Of a stretch of 14,081 bases of DNA, positions 6,717 through 13,366 are shown in pieces. The notes under the pieces were generated by a model. The model was not told the DNA's origin and did no database searches. It worked only from the letters and a program-made list of their open reading frames with translations. This DNA comes from Brucellaceae bacterium (GTDB lineage: Bacteria > Pseudomonadota > Alphaproteobacteria > Rhizobiales > Rhizobiaceae). Location: assembly GCA_031253705.1 (NCBI GenBank), contig JAIRVW010000118.1:1-14081 (forward strand), given 5' to 3'. The stretch's first letter is position 1. Every line of letters begins with the position of its first letter. The translations under genes and the position numbers were made by a program.

Positions 6717-7649
6717 ATGAAGCTCAGCCGACGACGGATACCGGATATCGCCATTTTGCAGGCTTTTGAATGTGCTGCACGTCACGGAAGTTTCACGCAG
6801 GCAGCGCATGAGCTGAATCTGACGCAAAGCGCGGTGAGTCGTCAGATCAAGGATCTTGAAGGCCAGCTCGGCGTTTTGCTGTTCGAGCGAATCCGTCAGC
6901 GCATTCTGCTGTCCGATGCCGGACGCAAGTTTTTGCCGGAAGTCCGTCGTCTGCTGAACCAGACTGAAGACACGATGTTGCGGGCGATGGCTTCAGCACA
7001 ATCGTCTTCGGCTTTCAGCGTGGCGACATTGCCGACATTCGGCGCGCGCTGGCTGATGCCGCGTATTCCGAATTTTATCGAAGAAAATCCGGGGGTGGCG
7101 TTTAATGTCGGCTCACGCACCGGTGTGTTCGACTTTGAAGAATATCCGTTTGATATGGCTATTCATTATGGTCAGCCGGTTTGGGCTCATGCCACCTGTA
7201 ATTATCTGTGCAGTGAGATGGTGGTGCCGGTTGCCAGCAGTGCTTTGATTGAAAGTCACCGTATTGTTGAGCCGGAAGACCTGCAGAAAGAGCCTTTGCT
7301 ACATCTGACGACGCGTCCGAAAATGTGGACGCAATGGTTTGAGCTTTGTGAAGTGGATGCGCGCAGTACCTATAGCGGGCATCGTTTTGATCAGTTCTCC
7401 ATGGTGATTGAGGCGGCGGCTGCAGGGCTGGGAATCGGTTTGCTGCCGGTTTATCTGATTGAGCAGGAATTGCAGGAAGGCCGTCTGCGCATTCTGTTTG
7501 ATAAGCCTATGCGTACCGAGAATGACTATTATCTTGTGGTGCCGGAAGGCAAACATGAGAACCCGCTGATACAGACGTTTTCCAGCTGGATTCGCGGGCA
7601 GGTCGGCCAGCATGACTATATGGCGCTGGTGCATTTGAACGCGGAATAA
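6717..7649 (+). CDS. LysR-type transcriptional regulator, probable local regulator of pipecolate catabolism
   Basis: A 310-residue LysR-family protein with the usual layout. A winged helix-turn-helix lies at about residues 8-66 (LQAFECAARHGSFTQAAHEL, then LTQSAVSRQIKDLE and LLFER). A two-lobed effector-binding domain of the GcvA-like subtype, from about residue 95, contains RWLMPRIPNF and GIGLLPVYLIEQEL. The ATG at 6717 is chosen because the DNA-binding domain starts directly after it and GAGG is 5 nt upstream; an upstream in-frame TTG at 6681 would add a non-family leader. In Pseudomonas putida a LysR gene also sits among amaA, amaB and hglS. By analogy it should sense a pathway compound and control hglS, amaB and perhaps amaA. 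The ligand is unknown. Confidence 0.85.
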   Translation: MKLSRRRIPDIAILQAFECAARHGSFTQAAHELNLTQSAVSRQIKDLEGQLGVLLFERIRQRILLSDAGRKFLPEVRRLLNQTEDTMLRAMASAQSSSAFSVATLPTFGARWLMPRIPNFIEENPGVAFNVGSRTGVFDFEEYPFDMAIHYGQPVWAHATCNYLCSEMVVPVASSALIESHRIVEPEDLQKEPLLHLTTRPKMWTQWFELCEVDARSTYSGHRFDQFSMVIEAAAAGLGIGLLPVYLIEQELQEGRLRILFDKPMRTENDYYLVVPEGKHENPLIQTFSSWIRGQVGQHDYMALVHLNAE

Positions 7650-7650
7650 T

Positions 7651-7745
7651 ACTAAGCGCATTCCGAAAAGTGTGGAACGCCTGCGCAGGGCAATCAGTTC
7701 GCCGGACTGATTGCTAATCCTGCTTCGATCGGATTAAAATGCGCG
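7651..7745. repeat. compound palindromic intergenic repeat of Hyphomicrobiales type
   Basis: GCGCATT (7656-7662) pairs with AATGCGC (7738-7744), and the adjoining CCGA pairs with TCGG at 7730-7732 across a bulge. Inside lies a perfect 9-bp stem, GCAATCAGT / ACTGATTGC (7690-7714). The left end, GCGCATTCCGAAAAGTGTGG, resembles from memory a very common dispersed palindrome in rhizobia and Brucella relatives. It could also slow or end transcription from the LysR gene, but there is no T-run. Confidence 0.55.
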
Positions 7746-7761
7746 AAAATAATACTATAGT

Positions 7762-7798
7762 CGCAACAGATCATTCCTCAAATGAATGATCTGTTGCG
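7762..7798. repeat. perfect 15-bp inverted repeat
   Basis: CGCAACAGATCATTC is matched exactly by its reverse complement after a 7-nt loop. No T-run follows on the plus strand, and only an interrupted T-rich stretch follows on the minus strand, so it is not a standard intrinsic terminator. Its perfection contrasts with the imperfect repeat just before it. Confidence 0.6.
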
Positions 7799-7922
7799 CA
7801 GAAATTGCTACTGTTGCCAAAACCGAAAGGTGTATGGCTAATCAGGCGTCAGAAGAAAAAGACTATAAGAAGACTGACGAACAACAGACCGGACGATTTT
7901 TCCGTGTCAGCTTCAAATTTCA

Positions 7923-7963
7923 AACACTCAGAGTGTTGTGTGTGTATCCGCATTATATATACG
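7923..7963 (+). promoter_or_regulatory. possible amaA promoter with overlapping palindrome
   Basis: AACACTC-A-GAGTGTT (7923-7937) is a perfect 15-bp palindrome. Its right end overlaps a TTGTGT (7936-7941), which is 16 nt before TATACG (7958-7963) in the AT-rich run TTATATATA. If used, the amaA leader would be about 135-140 nt. This is a weak match assigned by eye. Confidence 0.3.
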
Positions 7964-8107
7964 GCGCTCTTTATCCATTTTGATCGTTGACCTTTTGTCT
8001 CAGCGCTATTGCGTGATGTGCGCAGTTTCAGGCACATCCTGTTACGCATTGCCGGTTCAATAAAGGCTGATGCAAGTGGCAACGTTGTTTTTGAGAAATG
8101 AACTGAC

Positions 8108-9391
8108 ATGTTGAATAATCCCCGTTCTCACGGTCTCTGGGAAAAATCCGCACCTGCCGCTCCGGTTACCTCTGCCCTTAAAGGCGATCTGACCGTTGAT
8201 GTGGTTGTTGTCGGCGGTGGTTTTACCGGTCTTTCAACCGCACTGAATTTGAGTGAACGCGGCACCAAGGTTGCCGTGCTTGAAGGCGTTGAAATCGGCT
8301 TCGGCGGTTCCGGCCGTAATGTCGGTCTGGTCAATGCCGGTATGTGGGTTATGCCGGATGATCTGCCGGGCGTTCTCGGCCAGAAATATGGTGACCGCCT
8401 GCTCGAAGCCCTCGGCAACGGCCCGAAAATGGTTTTCGAGCGTATTGAAAAGCACAATATTGCCTGTGAGGCGACCCGCACTGGTACGCTGCATTGCGCT
8501 GTTGGTCAGAAAGGCCTGCGCGAGCTGCAGGATCGTGCGGAACAGTGGCAGCGCCGTGGTGCGCCGGTCACCTTGCTGAGCGCAGAAGAAACCGCAAAGA
8601 AGGTTGGTACTAAAGCCTATACCGGCTCACTGCTGGATATGCGTGCGGGTACAATTCAGCCGCTGGCCTATGTGCGCGGTCTTGCACATGCGGCACTTGC
8701 TGCCGGTGCGCAGATTTTCACCGGATCGCCTGTGATTGGCACAGAACGTCAGGGCAATGACTGGGTGGTAAAAACCGCACAAGGGTCGGTGCGTGCACAG
8801 TGGATCGTGGTGGCAACCAATGCCTATACACAGGCACCATGGCCGCAGGTTCGTGCAGAAATTATGCATCTGCCTTACTTCAATCTGGCAACCAAGCCGC
8901 TGACAAAAGAACAGCAGGCACAGATTCTGCCGGAACGTCAGGGTGTGTGGGATACCAAGACAGTGTTGTCGTCCTACCGCTATGATCAGGCCGGTCGTCT
9001 GGTTTTCGGCAGTGTTGGCGCATTGCGCAATACCGGTACCGGCATTCATACGGCATGGGCGAAGCGCGAAATGAAACGTCTGTTCCCGCAGCTCGGCAAA
9101 GTCGAGTTTGATTATGAATGGTACGGCCTGATCGGCATGACCAATGACAGTCTGCCGAAATTCCATCGCTTTGATAAGAATGTGATCGGTTTCAGTGGCT
9201 ATAACGGCCGTGGCATTGCCACCGGTACTGTATTCGGCAATGTGCTGGCACGTCATATCAGCGGTGAAATCAGCGAAGCTGATCTGCCGCTGCCGGTCAC
9301 CGATCCGGAAACACAGTCCTTTCTCGGTGTCCGCGAAGCCTATTATGAAACCGGCGCACAGATCGCGCATTTTACCGGCGCTCGCTTTTGA
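8108..9391 (+). CDS. amaA: FAD-dependent L-pipecolate oxidase
   Basis: AmaA oxidises L-pipecolate to piperideine-6-carboxylate, which opens spontaneously to 2-aminoadipate semialdehyde, the AmaB substrate. The 427-residue protein is a DAO-superfamily flavoprotein. The Rossmann motif VVVVGGGFTGLSTALNLSE spans residues 32-50, with the ribose-binding Glu59 ending the second strand (KVAVLEG). FGGSGRN (65-71) follows, and near the C-terminus GFSGYNGRGIATGTVFG forms the second FAD contact. The N-terminus MLNNPRSHGLWEK is typical of the amaA/OrdL-like group. No good ribosome binding site precedes the ATG; only a GAG about 12 nt upstream is seen. Its own terminator follows at once, so it is probably a single-gene transcript. 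Without the neighbours the substrate could be another cyclic or secondary amine; amaB and hglS make pipecolate the best choice. Confidence 0.85.
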   Translation: MLNNPRSHGLWEKSAPAAPVTSALKGDLTVDVVVVGGGFTGLSTALNLSERGTKVAVLEGVEIGFGGSGRNVGLVNAGMWVMPDDLPGVLGQKYGDRLLEALGNGPKMVFERIEKHNIACEATRTGTLHCAVGQKGLRELQDRAEQWQRRGAPVTLLSAEETAKKVGTKAYTGSLLDMRAGTIQPLAYVRGLAHAALAAGAQIFTGSPVIGTERQGNDWVVKTAQGSVRAQWIVVATNAYTQAPWPQVRAEIMHLPYFNLATKPLTKEQQAQILPERQGVWDTKTVLSSYRYDQAGRLVFGSVGALRNTGTGIHTAWAKREMKRLFPQLGKVEFDYEWYGLIGMTNDSLPKFHRFDKNVIGFSGYNGRGIATGTVFGNVLARHISGEISEADLPLPVTDPETQSFLGVREAYYETGAQIAHFTGARF

Positions 9392-9452
9392 GCGCCTAAA
9401 TCAAAAAATACGCAAGATTCTAAGCTGGATAGTGCGATATAATCTGAATTCT

Positions 9453-9495
9453 AACAGGGCATTGCTGGTTCAATGCCCTGTTTGTTTTTGTTTTC
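9453..9495 (+). terminator. strong intrinsic terminator after amaA
   Basis: A perfect 12-bp stem, AACAGGGCATTG / CAATGCCCTGTT, with a 6-nt loop (9453-9482) is followed by a T-rich tail with single G interruptions to 9494. It isolates amaA from the transporter operon, which must therefore have its own promoter in 9496-9603. Confidence 0.92.
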
Positions 9496-9530
9496 TGTGG
9501 TGACTTTATTCTTTGTCATAAACTTGTAGT

Positions 9531-9549
9531 GTTCATTGACTAGATGAAC
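9531..9549. promoter_or_regulatory. inverted repeat upstream of the transporter operon
   Basis: GTTCAT-TGACTAG-ATGAAC is a perfect 6-bp inverted repeat with a 7-nt centre, 54 nt before the binding-protein start. A TTGTCA at 9514-9519 is the best -35 candidate; I found no convincing -10 box at normal spacing. It may be an operator. Confidence 0.3.
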
Positions 9550-9603
9550 GGCGAATAACCGGCTCTCTCCGGTATCGGATGAATGATTTCAGGGATAAGA
9601 ATC

Positions 9604-10593
9604 ATGTTGCAGAAACGCACGTCACATAAAACAGTTCTGGCTACTGCTCTGGCAGTGTTTATGGGCGCTACTGCGGTCAATGCAGAAACTCTCAATCTTT
9701 ACACTTCGCAGCCGGAAGCTGATGCGACTAAAACGGTTGAAGCTTTCCGCAAGGCTAATCCTGATATTGATGTGCAGGTGTTCCGTTCCGGCACCAGCGA
9801 TATCTTAAGCAAGCTGGCCGCCGAATTTGCAGCCGGTGCGCCGCAGCCGGATGTGCTGCTGATCGCCGATGCCGTGTCGATGGAGCTTTTGAAAAAAGAC
9901 AATCGTCTGAAAGCCTATGAAGGCGCGAAGACAGAAGGCCTGACCGATGGTTCATTCGACAAGGATAAAACCTATTTCGGTTCCAAGCTGATCACCACCG
10001 GTATCGCCTATAATACGCAGGCCAAAAGCAAGCCTGAAAGCTGGGCTGATCTCGGCAAAGAAGAATATAAAGGCCAGATCGTAATGCCGAGCCCGCTTTA
10101 TTCCGGTGCGGCTGCCTATCTGCTTTCCGGTTTTGCGCTGAATTCAGAACTCGGCTGGGATTATTTCGAAAAGCTGAAAGCCAATGAGCTGATCAGCGTG
10201 CGCGGCAATGGTGCGGTGCTGAAATCCGTTGCCAGCGGTGAAAAGCCTTATGGTATCCTCGTGGATTTCATGGCGCTGAATGCCAAAGCCAAAGGTTCGC
10301 CGGTTGAGTTCGTGTTCCCGAAAGAAGGCGTACCTGCAGTGACCGAGCCTGTTGCAATCATGGCGACAGCCAAGAATGTTGCCGGTGCAGAGAAGTTCGT
10401 TGATTTCATCCTCTCTGATGATGGTCAGAAACTGGCGCTGGAGCAGGGCTATCTGCCAGCGAAAGAATCCGTTGGTCGTCCGAGCTGGTTGCCGGAAGGC
10501 ACAAAAATCAACATCATGCCGATTGATACGCTCAAAGTTCTGGGTGTAACTGAAGCCGACAAAAAGCGTTTTTCTGAACTGTTCGGTGGTTAA
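9604..10593 (+). CDS. ABC transporter periplasmic substrate-binding protein (AfuA/FbpA/PhnS class)
   Basis: A 329-residue exported binding protein. The signal peptide MLQKRTSHKTVLATALAVFM is predicted to end after VNA at residue 27, and the mature protein opens with ETLNLYTSQPEAD, typical of the class called ferric iron-binding. The GTSDIL and PDVLLIADA segments are the usual first-lobe contacts. Where iron-binding members carry a tyrosine pair, this protein reads PYGILVDFMALNAKAKG (215-231), with no adjacent tyrosines, so iron is unlikely and an organic or phosphorylated solute is more probable. The ATG at 9604 is preferred to one at 9583, because AGGGA lies 8 nt upstream and the signal peptide starts there. 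First gene of the operon, 11 nt before the permease. Next to amaA, pipecolate or a related amino acid is a candidate ligand; hexose phosphates or 2-aminoethylphosphonate are family precedents. Confidence 0.85.
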   Translation: MLQKRTSHKTVLATALAVFMGATAVNAETLNLYTSQPEADATKTVEAFRKANPDIDVQVFRSGTSDILSKLAAEFAAGAPQPDVLLIADAVSMELLKKDNRLKAYEGAKTEGLTDGSFDKDKTYFGSKLITTGIAYNTQAKSKPESWADLGKEEYKGQIVMPSPLYSGAAAYLLSGFALNSELGWDYFEKLKANELISVRGNGAVLKSVASGEKPYGILVDFMALNAKAKGSPVEFVFPKEGVPAVTEPVAIMATAKNVAGAEKFVDFILSDDGQKLALEQGYLPAKESVGRPSWLPEGTKINIMPIDTLKVLGVTEADKKRFSELFGG

Positions 10594-10604
10594 GGCACGC
10601 ACAT

Positions 10605-12305
10605 ATGATATTCAGAAAATCAGATCAGAGCCGGGATGCGGCTCTGATTTTTCTTGTGGCAGCGGTTGTTTTTACGCTGTCTCTGTGGCCGATGTTGCGG
10701 CTGGCCAGCGAAATTATCGCGCCGAATGGTCAGCTCTCGGATAGCGCAGTACGGTCAGCACTTTCTTCAACCTCCACATGGGTTGCCACCCGTAATTCTT
10801 TAATTACCGGCTTTGGCGGGACATTCGCCGCTGTCATCCTTGGCAGTGCCGTGGCGCTGCTGGTAAGCCTGACCAATATTCGCGGGCGTGGCGTGTTTGT
10901 GCTGATGTTTGTGGTGCCGCTGCTGATTGCGCCACAGGTGACAGCACTGGCATGGCTGCAACTCTTTGGCCCCGCGAGCCCGTTTCTTAAAATGATCGGT
11001 ATGGCGCCGGAACTGGGCAGCCGTAACCCGCTTTATTCCACCACCGGTATTATTGCACTGCTCGGCATTCAATATGCACCGCTGGTGTTCCTGATTGTAC
11101 GCGCCGGTTTGCGTAAATTACCACGTGAGCTGGTTGAAGCGGCATTAAGCAGTGGTGCCAGCAAATGGCAGGTAACACGCACAATCATTGTGCCGCTGAT
11201 GACGCCATCGGTAATCGGTGCTTCTGCACTGGCTTTCGTGTCCTGTGTTGGTAATTTTGGTATTCCTGCATTCTTAGGTATTCCGGCTAATGTGCTGGTA
11301 TTACCAACACTGATTTATCAGAAGCTTGCCGGTGGCGGGCCGTCTGTATTGTCGGAAGTCGCTGTGCTGTCGCTGCTGATTGGTGTGATCGCAATGGCGG
11401 GTATTCTGTGTCAGGATTATATGGCGCGTCGCCGCGATTATCGTATCGCTTCCACCTCACTGCCTGCCGCGCCTTTTGAGCTTGGCTCATGGCGGTTGAT
11501 TGTTGAGATCGCCTGCTGGCTGCTGATTGCCGTGGTGCTGGTATTGCCGATGTTCGGCCTGTTGCTGACAGCACTGGTGCCTGCTTTTGGTATTCCGCTG
11601 AGCTGGCAGACGGCAACGCTGGATAATCTGAAATTTGTGCTGTTTGACCATGCAGGGGCGCGCCGTGCGCTGGTCAATTCATTCACGCTGTCGCTGGCCG
11701 CAGCCGGTTTTGCGGTGCTGGTGGCGGTGCCGCTCGGCTATCTCATCACATGGCGGTCGCGCTGGTGGACACGCTTGCTCAATCTTGCCGCAGAACTGCC
11801 TTATGCTCTGCCGGGTGTGGTGCTGTCGATCGCCGCATTGCTGATGTTCCTCAAACCTTTGCCGGTTGTCGGGTTGCATCTCTATAATACGATCTGGATC
11901 ATTCTCTATGCCTATCTGGCACGGTTTTTGGTGCTGGCACTGCGCCCGACTATTACCGGACTGCATCAGATCGACCGTGCTCTGGAAGAGGCGGCACAGG
12001 TGGCCGGTTCAGGACTGATGACACGGCTGCGTACCATTGTGTTTCCGCTGGTGGCACCGGCAACTCTGGCCGGTGGCGTGCTGATTTTCATGACGGCTTT
12101 TTCAGAACTGACAGTTTCTGCGTTACTATGGTCGTCAGGCTCGGAAACGCTGGGCGTGGTGATTTTCTCTTTTGAGCAGGGTGGCGATTCACCCTATGCG
12201 GCTGCGGTTTCTGTGCTGGTCGTGCTGATTACATTCTTACTGATGCTGGTGACCAATATGTTCGCCAGATATCTGCCTGACGGAGTTCTGCCATGGCGGG
12301 ATTGA
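10605..12305 (+). CDS. ABC transporter permease with two fused transmembrane domains
   Basis: A 566-residue inner-membrane protein made of two BPD-transporter units in one chain, as in FbpB/SfuB-type permeases. One hydrophobic segment follows the N-terminus (about 13-32), and each half carries several more. The ATPase-docking EAA loops are visible twice: LVEAALSSGASKWQVTRTII (176-195) in the first half, and LEEAAQVAGSGLMTRLRTIV (460-479) in the second. A polar linker near residues 275-295 separates the halves. One gene therefore supplies both subunits of the channel. AAGG at 10592-10595, overlapping the upstream stop codon, is the ribosome binding site. The gene overlaps the ATPase gene by 13 nt, so stoichiometric production is expected. 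Confidence 0.92.
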   Translation: MIFRKSDQSRDAALIFLVAAVVFTLSLWPMLRLASEIIAPNGQLSDSAVRSALSSTSTWVATRNSLITGFGGTFAAVILGSAVALLVSLTNIRGRGVFVLMFVVPLLIAPQVTALAWLQLFGPASPFLKMIGMAPELGSRNPLYSTTGIIALLGIQYAPLVFLIVRAGLRKLPRELVEAALSSGASKWQVTRTIIVPLMTPSVIGASALAFVSCVGNFGIPAFLGIPANVLVLPTLIYQKLAGGGPSVLSEVAVLSLLIGVIAMAGILCQDYMARRRDYRIASTSLPAAPFELGSWRLIVEIACWLLIAVVLVLPMFGLLLTALVPAFGIPLSWQTATLDNLKFVLFDHAGARRALVNSFTLSLAAAGFAVLVAVPLGYLITWRSRWWTRLLNLAAELPYALPGVVLSIAALLMFLKPLPVVGLHLYNTIWIILYAYLARFLVLALRPTITGLHQIDRALEEAAQVAGSGLMTRLRTIVFPLVAPATLAGGVLIFMTAFSELTVSALLWSSGSETLGVVIFSFEQGGDSPYAAAVSVLVVLITFLLMLVTNMFARYLPDGVLPWRD

Positions 12306-13366
12306 CTATCTCTCAGCTTTCCAAAAGCTTTAATGACACAAAAGTTTTGACCGATGTGTCGCTGGATATCGCCAATGGTGAGTTTATTGCCGTGCTGGGG
12401 CCTTCCGGCTGCGGCAAGACGACATTGCTGCGCATGATTGCCGGATTTGAACAAGCAAATGATGGCGTGATCTATGTCGGTGACAAGCTGGTGACCGGCA
12501 AGGGGCAATTCGTGCCGCCGGAAAAGCGCCGTGTCGGTATTGTGTTCCAGAACTATGCACTCTGGCCGCATATGACTGTTTCGGAAAATGTCGGTTATAG
12601 TCTGAAAATCGCCAAGGTGGAAAAAGCCGAGCGTGAGCGCCGTGTGAGCGAAGCGCTGAAACTGGTTGATCTGCAAGGCTATGGCGACCGTCGTCCGGCC
12701 AATCTGTCCGGTGGGCAGCGTCAGCGTGTGGCATTGGCACGTTGTCTGGTGGCGGCGCCGTCGCTGGTATTGTTTGACGAGCCGCTGGCCAATCTGGACG
12801 TGCATTTGCGTGCATCGATGGAAGATGAGTTTGCGCGCTTCCATAAGCGCACCGGCACAACGATTATCTATATTACGCATGATCAGGCCGAGGCGATGGC
12901 ATTGGCTGACCGTATTGCTGTGATGGACAAAGGCAGGCTGATGCAGTTTGCTTCGCCGAAAACGCTCTATAATGAACCGGCCAATGCGATGGTTGCGTCC
13001 TTTATCGCGCAGGGCATGGTGTTGCCTGCGGAGATTTTGAGCGTCAATGGCAGTGGTGCCTGTGAGGCATTGGTGCTGGGGCAGCAAGTGCGTTTGCGTT
13101 GCCGCGCCGATGAAGTGGTGCGTAAAGATGCACAGATTTGTATCCGTGAAGATGATCTGGAACTGGTGAAACAGGACGGATTTGCCGTGCGGGTGACACG
13201 CTCGGTCTATCAGGGCGGTGCATCGCGGATTGAAGCTGTTGCCGAACAGGCTCCGGAACTGAACCTGCATTTCAATCTGCCGGATCCGTTACATCTCAAA
13301 GCGGATGATGTGGCGCAATTACGTATCCGGTCAGGCTGGGTAATACCGGAAGCAGGTGCAGCATGA
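12293..13366 (+). CDS. ABC transporter ATP-binding protein
   Basis: A 357-residue ATPase powering the transporter encoded by the two preceding genes. All nucleotide-site motifs are intact: Walker A GPSGCGKTT (36-44), Q-loop Gln86 in VFQNYALWPH, signature LSGGQRQRVALAR (138-150), Walker B LVLFDEP (158-164), D-loop NLD (167-169) and switch His196 in ITHDQAEAMALADR. The VFQNYALWPHMTV block is typical of the spermidine/iron/maltose importer group. From about residue 235 to the end is a TOBE-type regulatory region, which in this group can bind small ligands or contact the permease. CGGAG lies 7 nt before the start, inside the end of the permease gene. The stop overlaps the next start by 4 nt (ATGA). 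Confidence 0.93.
   Translation: MAGLTISQLSKSFNDTKVLTDVSLDIANGEFIAVLGPSGCGKTTLLRMIAGFEQANDGVIYVGDKLVTGKGQFVPPEKRRVGIVFQNYALWPHMTVSENVGYSLKIAKVEKAERERRVSEALKLVDLQGYGDRRPANLSGGQRQRVALARCLVAAPSLVLFDEPLANLDVHLRASMEDEFARFHKRTGTTIIYITHDQAEAMALADRIAVMDKGRLMQFASPKTLYNEPANAMVASFIAQGMVLPAEILSVNGSGACEALVLGQQVRLRCRADEVVRKDAQICIREDDLELVKQDGFAVRVTRSVYQGGASRIEAVAEQAPELNLHFNLPDPLHLKADDVAQLRIRSGWVIPEAGAA

Larger units (their letters stand above)
7650..8107. other. 458-nt intergenic region between the LysR gene and amaA
   Basis: It holds two palindromic elements in the first 150 nt (listed separately), a short palindrome near 7930, and about 300 nt with no convincing gene. A 49-codon frame (7834-7983, AAAGG 3 nt before its ATG) is the only small frame with a ribosome-binding-site-like sequence. 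Its product is basic and aromatic, without a recognisable motif, and I do not call it a gene. Confidence 0.4.

Noticed and set aside
7834..7983. 49-codon frame with an AAAGG before its ATG in the LysR-amaA gap
   Set aside because: Spacing of the ribosome-binding-like sequence is short, the product has no motif, and no terminator or conservation can be shown.
12194..13270. Long open frame (358 codons) on the minus strand opposite the ATPase gene
   Set aside because: The plus strand encodes a complete ABC ATPase with all motifs; the antisense product is rich in His, Gln and Arg and resembles nothing.
9604..13366. Label as a ferric iron uptake system
   Set aside because: The binding protein has no visible tyrosine pair at the expected site and the context is amino-acid catabolism; only the general class is kept.
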